Of a stretch of 64,000 nt of DNA, positions 1 through 9,994 are shown one piece after another. Each line of letters starts with the position of its first letter. The first letter of the stretch is position 1. Below the pieces are notes generated by a model. That model saw only the letters and a program-made list of their open reading frames with translations. It searched no databases and was not told the DNA's origin. Both the position numbers and the translations under genes were made by a program. Origin of the DNA: Aliamphritea hakodatensis (GTDB lineage: Bacteria; Pseudomonadota; Gammaproteobacteria; Pseudomonadales; Balneatricaceae); contig NZ_AP025281.1 in NCBI RefSeq assembly GCF_024347195.1, positions 1,364,001 through 1,428,000 of the forward strand. The letters run 5' to 3'.

Positions 1-649
1 ATAAGAGACTTAACCCTGCACTGGCGTTGAGTAATACCAGTTCGTTATAGCTGGCCAGCCAGATCATATATCCGATGGCAAAAGGGAAGAGCAGCAGGGT
101 TTCGGTAAACAGGCCAAGAATAGAGTCTACCGGAATGGTTTTTCTGAGCAGCCCGTAGAAGCCAAAACTGAATGCCAGGCTCAGCGCTATCCAGGGAAGT
201 TTGCCTAACAGAATCAGCTGATAGCTAACGGCAGCCAGTGCCAGCAGAATCGCCAGCCACTGACCTCTGCGCAGGCGTTCACCGAGAAAAATCATGCCAA
301 GAAAAACACTGACCAGCGGGTTAATGTAGTATCCCAGTGCGGCTTCCAGTATTTGTTCCTGTGCAACAGCCCAGATGAATATCAGCCAGTTGGCAGAAAC
401 GATGACTGCTGTCAGTGTCAGACTGAGCAGCAGTTTGGGCTTTTTCAGCAACTCGAGGATGTCTTTACTCCGTTTGCTGATAAGCAGTATTGCTGCCAGA
501 AAGGCCAGTGACCAGGCGATACGGTGTGCAAGGATCTCCATCGCAGATACGCTGGCGATGGCATGAAAGTAAATTGGAAAGATGCCCCACATACCATAGG
601 CGGCGAGGGCAAAATAAATGCCTTTTTTCTGTTCCTGTTCAGCGTGCAC
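1..649 (-). CDS. rarD: RarD-type EamA/DMT permease (3' end cut by window)
   Basis: Inner-membrane drug/metabolite transporter superfamily protein, RarD subfamily; the substrate is not established for the family. Translating the minus strand from position 649 gives a hydrophobic protein whose early part reads AALAAYGMWGIFPIYF-like and carries the family stretch around ASLGYYINPLVSVFLGM (first repeat). The ORF is open to the window edge, so about 216 residues are seen and the C-terminus is missing. The start is a GTG with a GGGAG box about 6 bases upstream; it overlaps the stop of the upstream gene by 11 bases, which suggests translational coupling. What I see is a good family match; function is inferred. 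Confidence 0.85.
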   Translation of the reverse strand, partial: MHAEQEQKKGIYFALAAYGMWGIFPIYFHAIASVSAMEILAHRIAWSLAFLAAILLISKRSKDILELLKKPKLLLSLTLTAVIVSANWLIFIWAVAQEQILEAALGYYINPLVSVFLGMIFLGERLRRGQWLAILLALAAVSYQLILLGKLPWIALSLAFSFGFYGLLRKTIPVDSILGLFTETLLLFPFAIGYMIWLASYNELVLLNASAGLSLL

Positions 650-1655
650 CGGAATCTCCCTGTGTCGTGGTCGGGACAACCACGTTGTGCATTAAGTAGC
701 GTTGTTTGAATGTATCGCTGCAGGCCTTGAGTAAGCGCGTCATGATGGCGATAAAAATCAGGCTGAATGCCAGCCGGGCCCAGAGAATACCGGAATGGTC
801 TGCGCCCAGCGTCATGATGAGCAGGGTATCTTCAATAATACTGTGACACAATCCAAGCAGACACAGCGCGGCGAAACAGTCCTGTGGTTCAATGTTGCCG
901 CTGCGCGCTTCTCTGATCAGCAGGCCGCCCCCAAAGGATAAGCCCAGTGTAATACCTATGATGGTCAGAGAGGTTGCCTTGGGGCTGATACCGAGAATTT
1001 TCAGTACCGGTTTCAGCAGCCAGATCATCAGGCGTTCTATATGCAGCCAGCGCAATAATCGCAGCAGGCTCAGCAGTACAGCAATAATCACCAAAATCAT
1101 TGCAAAGCTTTTTATCTGGGAAACGGTCCAGGTTAGCAGGCTGTTATCGGTTTGCGCCGGTGGTTGCCAGAGTAATTCGACCGGTTGCTGTAACCAGTTT
1201 CCCCAGCTGTATATATGATGGAGGATGATACCCAGTATCAGCGCACAGATGATGCGTAATCCCAGTGCAATGGCCAGACGTACGCCGGCCTGCTGAACAA
1301 TCCGTACCTCAATGGGCAAGCTGTGTGCAATCAACATCATGCTGCCGAGCACTGTCACCTGAGCGACGGTCAAAACCTGATCATCCGCCATCTGAAAGAA
1401 AATGATCATACCGCCGTAAACATTGGTGATCATGGTGGTTGTCCAGACAATGCCCATGTTTTCCGGTAAGCCGACCAGCAGCATCAGTGGCTCCAGCAGG
1501 GCGCTGATATAAGGAATGGCACCCATTTCTTCAAGTATTTTGACAATAATGATGACCGGAAGCGTGAGCTTAAACAGCAGAAAGAAGACATCAAAAATTT
1601 CTTTCGTCAGGTCTGGCAGGGTATGTTTCCAAAAGGAGTGCCATATTTTATGCAT
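639..1655 (-). CDS. Nucleoside-recognition (Gate) domain membrane protein
   Basis: Polytopic membrane protein of the Gate/nucleoside-recognition family (relatives include SpmA/SpmB and YjiH-type proteins). Two Gate-like halves are visible: an N-terminal segment rich in FKLTLPVIIIVKILEEMG and a C-terminal segment containing SFGGGLLI followed by a CLLGLCHSIIEDTLL stretch. About 338 residues from the chosen ATG at 1655, which has an ACAGG box; an upstream ATG at 1712 would add 19 polar residues without a convincing ribosome-binding site. It overlaps rarD by 11 bases, so the two form an operon. Substrate unknown; export or uptake of small metabolites is only a guess. Confidence 0.8.
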   Translation of the reverse strand: MHKIWHSFWKHTLPDLTKEIFDVFFLLFKLTLPVIIIVKILEEMGAIPYISALLEPLMLLVGLPENMGIVWTTTMITNVYGGMIIFFQMADDQVLTVAQVTVLGSMMLIAHSLPIEVRIVQQAGVRLAIALGLRIICALILGIILHHIYSWGNWLQQPVELLWQPPAQTDNSLLTWTVSQIKSFAMILVIIAVLLSLLRLLRWLHIERLMIWLLKPVLKILGISPKATSLTIIGITLGLSFGGGLLIREARSGNIEPQDCFAALCLLGLCHSIIEDTLLIMTLGADHSGILWARLAFSLIFIAIMTRLLKACSDTFKQRYLMHNVVVPTTTQGDSGAR

Positions 1656-1823
1656 GGTTGAGCCTGTTACTGCATGGTTGTGATTGTCGGCTGATCGGTG
1701 CCGGGAAGGCATATAGTGTAATTCAGTGGGGGCTTTTCATATTTTGTATTTGTGGTTAGTAGGTTAATTAAATTTCTCAAATTGATATATTCGGATAATA
1801 AAAAAACATATACAGAGAATTTT

Positions 1824-2288
1824 ATGAAACTTCAGTTGGATCGTACCGACCGGCAGATACTCAATATTTTGCAGTGTAATAACCGCATCAGTAATTTGCA
1901 GCTGGCGGAAGAAGTGAGTTTGTCGCCCCCGGCGTGTCTGAAGCGGGTAAAGCGTTTGCGGGAGTCTGGTGTCATCGAGGCGGATGTGGCCATTCTTGAT
2001 GCCAGAATATTCGGCAAGATGCTGAATATCATTGTCGAAGTTGAAATGATCCGTGATCAGGCAGATCTGGCGGATGCATTTATGCGTAAGATGCAGCAGG
2101 CTAATGAGGTTACTCAGTGTTATCAGGTGACAGGGGAGGTCGATTTTCTGCTGGTGGTCATGGTGCCTGATATGGAGGCGTATGAGGTGTTTGTGCGCCG
2201 TGATCTTTCGAACGATCCGTATTTGCGTAAGTTCCGTACACTGATTTCAATGCGGCGGGATAAGTTTACAACCCGGGTTGAAGTGTAG
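1824..2288 (+). CDS. Lrp/AsnC-family transcriptional regulator
   Basis: Leucine-responsive-type feast/famine regulator, 154 residues, the usual family length. The N-terminus (LDRTDRQILNILQ) starts an HTH of the AsnC type with the typical LSPPACLKRVKRL recognition region; the C-terminal RAM ligand domain includes GEVDFLLVV and a later SMRRDKFTTR. The start at 1824 matches the family; an in-frame upstream ATG at 1752 would add a hydrophobic tail unlike the family. It is divergent from the Gate-domain/rarD operon, separated by about 170 bases, and could regulate that operon (inference). Effector amino acid unknown. Confidence 0.9.
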   Translation: MKLQLDRTDRQILNILQCNNRISNLQLAEEVSLSPPACLKRVKRLRESGVIEADVAILDARIFGKMLNIIVEVEMIRDQADLADAFMRKMQQANEVTQCYQVTGEVDFLLVVMVPDMEAYEVFVRRDLSNDPYLRKFRTLISMRRDKFTTRVEV

Positions 2289-2297
2289 GTTTGCGGT

Positions 2298-2452
2298 CAA
2301 AAAAAAGAGAGTACTCAGTTCCCCTTGAGTACTCTCTTCAGCCTGGCTTTCCTTGTTCCTTGCGGAGGTGTCGGCGTCCTGCCTTCTTCCATGATTCCCT
2401 TTCCGCGTTCCAGCCATCCTTTCTTCGATCCATGAAGCGTCTTGCTCCATGG
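2298..2452 (-). ncRNA. GGA-rich small RNA, CsrB/RsmZ-like, copy A
   Basis: No protein gene fits here. Read on the minus strand, the stretch holds about ten GGA triplets (for example AAGGATGG, ATCATGGAAG, GCAGGACGCC, AAGGAACAAGGAA) and ends in a perfect hairpin plus U-run. Repeated GGA motifs with an intrinsic terminator are the hallmark of RNAs that titrate CsrA/RsmA (CsrB, CsrC, RsmX/Y/Z). A -10-like CATAAT lies at 2458-2463 on the minus strand, placing the 5' end near 2451; no good -35 is visible, as expected for an activator-dependent promoter. A second copy lies just upstream. Family assignment is inference from motif and structure. Confidence 0.7.
2299..2338 (-). terminator. Intrinsic terminator of sRNA copy A
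   Basis: Perfect 11-bp stem (arms 2307-2317 and 2326-2336, GAGAGTACTCA and its complement) around an 8-base loop. On the minus strand it is followed by eight U residues (A-run at 2299-2306). It lies just past the convergent lrp stop and may also shield that gene. Confidence 0.9.
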
Positions 2453-2544
2453 CATTCATTATGCGGAATCAGATTCTGATTAATATAGGAATAATTCTTA
2501 TTTTCAGGATTTAGTACAGAGATAAAACTGAGAGGTGGGGGCAG

Positions 2545-2585
2545 AAAAAAAAAGAGAGTACTCAGTTCCCCCTAAGCACCCTCTT
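2545..2585 (-). terminator. Intrinsic terminator of sRNA copy B
   Basis: Arms at 2554-2564 and 2573-2583 around a GTTCCCCC loop, then nine U on the minus strand. Compared with copy A one arm is unchanged and the other differs at positions that mostly become G-U pairs, so the stem is kept. Confidence 0.85.
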
Positions 2586-2695
2586 CGCGTTGGCATCCGT
2601 TTTCCGTGCGGTTAATTTGCATCCTGCTACCATCCATGACCCGGTCCGCGAGCGTGGCCTTCCTTTATTCTGTCCCTGAAGTTTGATGATCCTGA
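2545..2695 (-). ncRNA. GGA-rich small RNA, CsrB/RsmZ-like, copy B
   Basis: Second member of a tandem pair on the minus strand. It carries about nine GGA motifs (CAGGATCATC, CAGGGACAG, AAAGGAAGG, ATGGATGG, CAGGATGC, ACGGAAAACGGATG) and ends in a hairpin plus U-run whose left arm and loop are nearly identical to those of copy A. A -10-like GATAAT occupies 2701-2706 (minus strand), giving a 5' end near 2694 and a transcript of roughly 150 nt. Outside the terminator the two copies share motifs rather than long identity, as expected for CsrA-binding RNAs. Confidence 0.7.
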
Positions 2696-2731
2696 AGCAC
2701 ATTATCCACGTTATATTTTTTATAAATATAA

Positions 2732-2749
2732 GAAAAAGTCCTATTTTTC
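2732..2749. promoter_or_regulatory. 6-6-6 inverted repeat upstream of sRNA copy B
   Basis: GAAAAA, six bases, TTTTTC: a perfect 18-bp interrupted palindrome about 25 bases upstream of the -10 of copy B. A degenerate relative (GGAATA-N6-ATTTTC) sits at 2488-2505, at nearly the same distance from the -10 of copy A. The layout recalls the 18-bp GacA-type activating sequence of rsm genes, though the bases differ. Function is a hypothesis. Confidence 0.35.
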
Positions 2750-2848
2750 GCCTGAGGCTTATTAGACTTTAGATGTAGTGGCTAGCTTTGTTTCCTGAGC
2801 ACTAGACTTTCTGACGAGAGTTAGTGCCATTCAGGCAGGCCTGTCGGG

Positions 2849-2877
2849 TGGACAGCGTAAACATGTCATCCTACACT
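2849..2877 (+). promoter_or_regulatory. Sigma-70 promoter of thiC
   Basis: TGGACA at 2849-2854 and TACACT at 2872-2877 with a 17-bp spacer. Transcription would start near 2884, immediately before the riboswitch, which supports the assignment. Confidence 0.6.
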
Positions 2878-2886
2878 AGGTCGCAA

Positions 2887-2984
2887 TATCTTGGTCGGGG
2901 TGCCCTGAATGGGGCTGAGAGCTGTTCGATAAACAGTGACCCGCGAACCTGATCCGGCTAATACCGGCGTAGGAAATCGAGATA
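2887..2984 (+). promoter_or_regulatory. TPP riboswitch (THI element)
   Basis: Conserved thi-box parts appear in order: GGGGTGCC (2897-2904), CTGAGA (2915-2920), ACCCGCGAACCTGATC (about 2939-2953) and TAATACCGGCGTAGGAAA (2959-2976). P1 is closed by TATCTTG (2887-2893) with CGAGATA (2978-2984). Thiamine pyrophosphate binding would lower thiC expression. The aptamer lies 335 bases ahead of the thiC start. Confidence 0.96.
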
Positions 2985-5200
<2,216 letters not shown>

Positions 5201-5245
5201 CGGGCAGGGGGTTCCGTTTGTTTCAGACAGGCGGATCATAGTCAG

Positions 5246-5275
5246 AAAACCGCCGGCATTCCGGCGGTTTTTTTA
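5246..5275. terminator. Bidirectional intrinsic terminator after thiC
   Basis: AAAACCGCCGG, CATT loop, CCGGCGGTTTT, then T-run. The A-run on the other side also serves the convergent gene ending at 5284. Confidence 0.92.
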
Positions 5276-5283
5276 TTCTGTGT

Positions 5284-5547
5284 TTAACTTTCTTTCAGCG
5301 GGTGCCCGTCCGGTAACTGACGTTCAATCCACAGCGCCAGTTTATGTTTCATGTTGGGCTCGTTATCTTCCCCTTTGGCCAGTGGCTGAATCAGTTTATC
5401 CAGTACAAGTAGCCGGTAGATTGCTGTGATTTTATCGCTGGCACTGTCGGTGGCTTCTATTTTCCCGGCACCGCGCTTTTCCATATATACACTGCCGATA
5501 CGGATGGCTTCTTTAACCAGGGCTGCTTCATGCTTCAGTTTTGCCAA
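5284..5547 (-). CDS. Small conserved protein, DUF5062-like
   Basis: An 87-residue soluble protein without signal peptide or membrane segment. The C-terminal half (YRLLVLDKLIQPL, then MKHKLALWIERQLP) resembles, from memory, the DUF5062 family of marine gammaproteobacteria; function unknown. It converges on thiC through a shared terminator and is divergent from the hydrolase gene at 5704. The pattern is highly charged and helical. I am fairly sure it is a gene; the family name is less certain. Confidence 0.72.
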   Translation of the reverse strand: MAKLKHEAALVKEAIRIGSVYMEKRGAGKIEATDSASDKITAIYRLLVLDKLIQPLAKGEDNEPNMKHKLALWIERQLPDGHPLKES

Positions 5548-5703
5548 AATACTGACTCCTTATGCTGACGGTACCGTCACTATAACCAAGCGCCGGCCAC
5601 AGGCAAGATAAATTAAGCCGCGGGCATGAGGATAATATACGGTATACTTGCGCGGTTTATCGCCAGTTGTGACATTCAGCCAGCCACAGTACGAGAGTTT
5701 TTT

Positions 5704-6345
5704 ATGAAATATTGCATCATTCCTGTTACCGCCTTTCAGCAGAACTGCACGTTGCTCTGGTGCGCGGATACACGCCGTGCGGCGGTAGTCGATCCCGGCG
5801 GCGATGTTTCCCGTATTGTGGATAAGCTGGATGCGGAAGGCCTGACACTGGATAAAATTCTGCTTACCCATGCACATATTGATCATGCCGGAGGCACTGC
5901 AGAAATAGCGCAGGTGTACGGTGTACCGATAGAAGGCCCGCATCTTGAGGATAAGTTCTGGATAGACGCACTGGATCAGCAGAGTCAGATGTTTGGTTTT
6001 CCGAGCGTAGAAACATTTACCCCGGACCGCTGGTTGAATGACGCTGATACAGTCAGTTTTGGTAATCAGTGTCTGGAAGTGCTGCATTGCCCGGGCCATA
6101 CTCCCGGTCACGTTATTTTCTTCCACCGGGAAACACAGCTGGCGCTGGTGGGCGATGTTTTGTTTAACGGTTCAATCGGCCGGACAGATTTTCCGAAAGG
6201 GGATCATCCGAGCCTTATCCATTCAATCCGTGAAAAGCTCTTTACTCTGGGGGATGATGTGACCTTTATTCCCGGCCACGGGCCCTTGTCTACTTTTGGA
6301 CACGAGCGTTTGAATAATCCGTTTGTCAGTGATCACCGCGGATAA
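5704..6345 (+). CDS. MBL-fold hydrolase (YcbL/glyoxalase II-like)
   Basis: Metallo-beta-lactamase-fold hydrolase of 213 residues, related to YcbL and short glyoxalase II enzymes that hydrolyse thioesters such as S-lactoylglutathione. Zinc-ligand motifs are complete: HAHIDH at residues 56-61, GHTPGH around 131-136, the bridging Asp in VGD around 151, and a late PGHG. The start ATG at 5704 gives the standard [14 protein letters not shown] beginning; an in-frame ATG at 5626 would add 26 residues not typical of the family. It stands alone, transcribed away from the small gene at 5284. Actual substrate is not shown by sequence. Confidence 0.92.
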   Translation: MKYCIIPVTAFQQNCTLLWCADTRRAAVVDPGGDVSRIVDKLDAEGLTLDKILLTHAHIDHAGGTAEIAQVYGVPIEGPHLEDKFWIDALDQQSQMFGFPSVETFTPDRWLNDADTVSFGNQCLEVLHCPGHTPGHVIFFHRETQLALVGDVLFNGSIGRTDFPKGDHPSLIHSIREKLFTLGDDVTFIPGHGPLSTFGHERLNNPFVSDHRG

Positions 6346-6519
6346 TGCCAGACTGCTTTAACGAATAAATTTGCTGTCCTTTCCGGGCCGGAACTGAGCA
6401 GCGTTTCTGGCCTGAAATACCCTCTTTGTGCATGAATATAAATCCTGTTCAACGGCAGGCAGAATGGCGCCTTCAGCTATACTGTTAAGGCTATATTCAA
6501 GCAACTTAGGGAGGCATGA

Positions 6520-6762
6520 ATGCAGCAGGTTAGATATGGTGATTATCAGATCACCCCGGCCGTTCAGTCGTTAGGTCGTAACCGCTGGAACTTACTGCCA
6601 AGGATTACCGGCGCCAATGTATCTGCACTAGTATCGCCAACCATGTTTTCTACTGCTGATCCTGAAAACCAGATAGTTACATCCTCTGAACATGAGGCCA
6701 TAAAACAATGCATTGAGCTGGGTAAAATGATTATCGATGCAGATCTTCAGAGTTATCCCTAG
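6520..6762 (+). CDS. Small hypothetical protein (80 aa)
   Basis: I do not recognise a family. The ORF has an excellent ribosome-binding site (AGGGAGG about 6 bases before the ATG), which supports real translation. The product is soluble, begins MQQVRYGDYQITPAV and contains an EHEAIKQCIELGKMIIDADL helix-like C-terminus. It ends 8 bases before the convergent stop of the ZapE-like gene, with no obvious terminator between them. Confidence 0.6.
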   Translation: MQQVRYGDYQITPAVQSLGRNRWNLLPRITGANVSALVSPTMFSTADPENQIVTSSEHEAIKQCIELGKMIIDADLQSYP

Positions 6763-6770
6763 CTTTATTT

Positions 6771-7958
6771 TTAACCCCTGAATTTTCTTACGGGCGCTTG
6801 ATTTTGATATTCCTCCGACTGCATTTCAGTCAGCCTGCTTCGGGTCCGGTTGAATTCAAACTCAAGACTGCCCTGAGAATATAGCTGTTCCAGTGGTTGT
6901 TCCGCGCTCAGAAACAAATTCACCCGCTGATCATATAACTCATCCACAAGGCTGATAAAACGCCTGGCGGGGTCATCCATCCTGGCATATTGCATTTTCC
7001 GTGCACCGGTCGTCGTTGTTTCGTATCCCGCACCGATATTACCGTCTTCAACTCCCCGGGTTTTTATCCATTCCTGAGTTTGCCCGCCAAGTGTGGGGAC
7101 GTTGCTGATAAATACATGATCGAACTGTGAGGCCAGCTCTATGTAATCCAGCTGTGAACGGGGACCGTCACACAGCTGATTAAATTCGAACCAGATACAG
7201 CTGCGGTTTCTTTTTATTACCGGAATAGTCCGGTTCATTATACAAGCAGGCTGGTTTTTCGGCGGATCGCCGGGAGGGCTGAAGGCATCAAACAGATCCC
7301 CTAAAGCCGAATCTGCCGGGCGGATAAAGTAGTTATTCCGGAGTGTCAGCTGGCGTAACCGGTGATCAGTCTCCCCGTCCATATGTAAGACATTAAGGTG
7401 TTGCTGTAGCAGTAAAATGGCGGGCTCAAAACGCTGCCGCTGTAAGCCCTCTTTATATAGCGCCTGGGGCGGGGTGTTGGACGTTGCGACAAAAACCACA
7501 CCTGCTGAAAAAAAGCTCTCCAGTAAGCGGGCAAGAATCATGGCATCGCCGATGTCACTGACAAAAAACTCGTCAAAACAGATTACTCTGCATTCCCGGG
7601 AGAATTGTCTGGCAACCTGTTGTAACGGATTCCTGTGTCCGCTGAATGTTCGGAGTTCCCGGTGCACTCTGGCCATAAAGTGATGAAAGTGCAGGCGGGT
7701 CACATAACCCGGTGGCAGGTATTCACTGAACAGGTCCAGTAGATAGGTTTTACCCCGGCCCACCGCACCCCACATATATAAGCCTTTCGGTGTTTGGGAT
7801 TTTTGGCCAAAAAGCCTGTAACGGTTTGGCCGGAGCAGTGCTTCTGCCAGTAACTGCAGGTGCCCGGTTGCGAGCTGTTGTGCAGGATCGTTCTGATAGC
7901 CCAGTTCGGCGTTACGTGTTTGGTAAAACCCGGTAAATGAAGTGTTGTGAGCAGGCAT
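6771..7958 (-). CDS. AFG1/ZapE-family ATPase, second paralogue
   Basis: P-loop ATPase of the AFG1/ZapE family, 395 residues. Walker A GAVGRGKT at residues 64-71, Walker B VICFDEFF at about 125-132, sensor region VATSNTPP near 158-165, and the family signature LCDGPRSQLDYIELA near 262-276. Canonical ZapE is a membrane-associated division factor that acts on FtsZ; that gene is present separately at 45208. This copy is more divergent and has about 33 extra residues (about 292-327) after the ISNVPTLG motif, just where canonical ZapE goes straight on to the AARRFI helix. A separate role for the paralogue is likely but unknown. Confidence 0.88.
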   Translation of the reverse strand: MPAHNTSFTGFYQTRNAELGYQNDPAQQLATGHLQLLAEALLRPNRYRLFGQKSQTPKGLYMWGAVGRGKTYLLDLFSEYLPPGYVTRLHFHHFMARVHRELRTFSGHRNPLQQVARQFSRECRVICFDEFFVSDIGDAMILARLLESFFSAGVVFVATSNTPPQALYKEGLQRQRFEPAILLLQQHLNVLHMDGETDHRLRQLTLRNNYFIRPADSALGDLFDAFSPPGDPPKNQPACIMNRTIPVIKRNRSCIWFEFNQLCDGPRSQLDYIELASQFDHVFISNVPTLGGQTQEWIKTRGVEDGNIGAGYETTTTGARKMQYARMDDPARRFISLVDELYDQRVNLFLSAEQPLEQLYSQGSLEFEFNRTRSRLTEMQSEEYQNQAPVRKFRG

Positions 7959-8081
7959 TTAAGTCCGTGATGCTGATCCTGATGAATGTGCTGCGAGAAT
8001 ATCAGTATATGGACCGGACTTGTATTAGCCAGATGTTACCGGGACAATTGCGCGCAGTTGTTTATCGGGAAGAGGCTTCAT

Positions 8082-8828
8082 ATGAGTGCTACGTCAGAGA
8101 TGGCCAGCCATATCTACAGCGGTGGAATGCCGGAAGAGCAGGCGAAGATTGATGCGGTTCTGTCCGCGCCTGTTGCAGAGCCAAAACTGCTGATCTGGCG
8201 CTACGCTGAGCCTGCTGTGATCATGGGGCGTTCGCAGCGACCGGATAATGAGATGTTACAGCGTGCAGCGGCCAGAAATATTCCGGTGCAACAACGTGGT
8301 TCGGGTGGTGGCGCTGTGCTTGCCGGCCCCTGGATGTTGAGTGTTACCCTGTTTTTACCCACTGCGCATCCGGCTGCTGATTTGGGCATAATTGATATTT
8401 TTAAGTGGTTTGAAGCAGCCTGGTTAAAGATTTTGCAGGATCAGGGTATACCCTGTCAGTCTGTTGATGAGCCTATGATTGCGGAATCTAAAATAACCGC
8501 CAGGGCGCAGGGGGTTGAGTGGGCCTGTTATGCGGGGCTTTCCCATGGTGAACTTGTTTCTGCTGATGGTCGTAAGCTGCTGGGGTTGGCGCAGATCCGT
8601 AAACGGAATGGCGTGGCATTGGTCAGCGGTTTACATCTGTCTCCGTGCGAATGGCCGTTGCTGGCTGAAGTCGTGGCTGATGCGTCGTCACTTGGGGCAG
8701 TCCTTGCGCGTCTTAACAGTGACTGCGACAGCCTGAGCGGTAAAAATGCGGATACATTGCTGTATCCGCTGGTGGATGACTTAATCAGGACGTTGAACGA
8801 AGCCTGTGGTCATTTGGACGTTCTATAG
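8082..8828 (+). CDS. Lipoate-protein ligase A-family protein
   Basis: Biotin/lipoyl ligase-fold protein of 248 residues. It shows the RGSGGGAV loop (equivalent to RRxSGGGxV) and the Lys region GRKLLGLAQIRKRNG typical of LplA/LipM acyl transfer enzymes. The His-Asp pair that normally follows the GGGAV loop is replaced by AGP, so the exact reaction (lipoate ligation, octanoyl transfer or a sibling activity) cannot be stated. ATG at 8082 has an AAGAGG box; the longer frame from 7986 is not family-like. It converges on pfkA through a small shared hairpin. AceF encoded at 34133 has three lipoyl domains, possible acceptors (inference). Confidence 0.8.
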   Translation: MSATSEMASHIYSGGMPEEQAKIDAVLSAPVAEPKLLIWRYAEPAVIMGRSQRPDNEMLQRAAARNIPVQQRGSGGGAVLAGPWMLSVTLFLPTAHPAADLGIIDIFKWFEAAWLKILQDQGIPCQSVDEPMIAESKITARAQGVEWACYAGLSHGELVSADGRKLLGLAQIRKRNGVALVSGLHLSPCEWPLLAEVVADASSLGAVLARLNSDCDSLSGKNADTLLYPLVDDLIRTLNEACGHLDVL

Positions 8829-8844
8829 CCGGGAGGCCGGCTAT
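8825..8844. terminator. Small shared hairpin at convergent stops
   Basis: ATAGCCGG, GAGG loop, CCGGCTAT. It overlaps the stop codon of the ligase gene and nearly that of pfkA; it lacks a long T-run, so termination may be partial in both directions. Confidence 0.55.
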
Positions 8845-9845
8845 TTATGCAGCAGCATTGCCATATCCAGAAGTTGCTCGTTGACCGGTTTGGTTCTTTC
8901 CATTACATCTCTTAACGGAACTGTACAGATCCGGCTCTCAGAAATACCGACCATAATGTCGCTGTAACCTGCCTTCAGATATTCGATGGCTGAAGTTGCC
9001 AGACAGGATGCCAGCACGCGGTCCCGGCCGGTGGGCGTGCCGCCCCGCTGAATATGGCCGAGGATACAGACTCCCGGTGACTCGCCCTGTTCTTCCAGTT
9101 GTTGTGCCAGGCGATAGGTTAGCCCCGGACGTGGCCCTTCTGCGACGACAATGATACCGCTGCTGCCTTTGCCTTCATGGCGGTTGTTGGCCAGAGAAAA
9201 GCACAGTGCTTCAAGTTTGAACTCAGTTTCAGGAACAACAATCATTTCAGCACCACAGGCAATGCCTACCTGAGTAGCGATATGGCCTGAATTACGTCCC
9301 ATGACTTCGACAAGAAATAACCGTTCATGTGAAACGGCGGTGTCACGGATCTTGTCGATACCCTCAAGTGCGGTATTTACTGCGGTATCGAAACCTATGG
9401 TGTCATCTGTGCCGTAGATGTCGTTATCAATTGTGCCGGGCAGGCCGACAACCGGAATGCCGCTTTCCTGGGTCAGCAGGTGCGCACCTGAGAGAGAGCC
9501 GTCACCGCCGATAACAACGAGCCCATCTATGCCATTCTTCCTGAGAATTTCGGCTGCCTGGTTCCGTACAACGGGGTCGCGAAATGCATCACAGCGGTCG
9601 CTCTTCAGTAATGTACCTCCCCGCTGAATGATGTTGGTGACATCGCTGGCAGCCAGCTCAACCATATCGCCGATAATCAGGCCGCTATAACCCCGGTTAA
9701 CACCAAAGACTTTAATGCCCTGATTGATAGCCGCCCGAACGATTCCCCGGATTGCCGGGTTCATACCGGGCGAGTCGCCGCCACTGGTCAGCACGGCAAT
9801 CGCATTGAGCGTACGGGTATGTTCAAGTTGTGGTAATTGATACAT
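8841..9845 (-). CDS. pfkA: ATP-dependent 6-phosphofructokinase
   Basis: Phosphorylates fructose 6-phosphate to fructose 1,6-bisphosphate in glycolysis. The protein is 334 residues. Substrate motifs are clear: the nucleotide loop SGGDSPGMNP at 21-30, GGDGS at 113-117 (Gly after the first Asp-containing turn fits ATP rather than pyrophosphate use), catalytic PGTIDND at 136-142, and MGRNSGHIA further on. Start at 9845 gives a short extra N-terminal arm before the family start. It is divergent from aceK. The pathway enzyme pgi is also present in this window. Confidence 0.95.
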   Translation of the reverse strand: MYQLPQLEHTRTLNAIAVLTSGGDSPGMNPAIRGIVRAAINQGIKVFGVNRGYSGLIIGDMVELAASDVTNIIQRGGTLLKSDRCDAFRDPVVRNQAAEILRKNGIDGLVVIGGDGSLSGAHLLTQESGIPVVGLPGTIDNDIYGTDDTIGFDTAVNTALEGIDKIRDTAVSHERLFLVEVMGRNSGHIATQVGIACGAEMIVVPETEFKLEALCFSLANNRHEGKGSSGIIVVAEGPRPGLTYRLAQQLEEQGESPGVCILGHIQRGGTPTGRDRVLASCLATSAIEYLKAGYSDIMVGISESRICTVPLRDVMERTKPVNEQLLDMAMLLHK

Positions 9846-9994
9846 AAATGAATCCTTCTTGGCGATGCTTTAAATATGAGTGACTTAACTGAATTAAACA
9901 AGCACTTTACCGGGCGGGTCTGACGCTTTTGTGAAGTGTGTTACGGGTTGTGCTAATACTTATTGAATGGGTGAACAGCTGCGGGACGGAACAC

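Noticed and set aside
375..709. Plus-strand ORFs of 60-70 codons over rarD
   Set aside because: Antisense to a clear RarD frame, with no ribosome-binding sites and no family resemblance.
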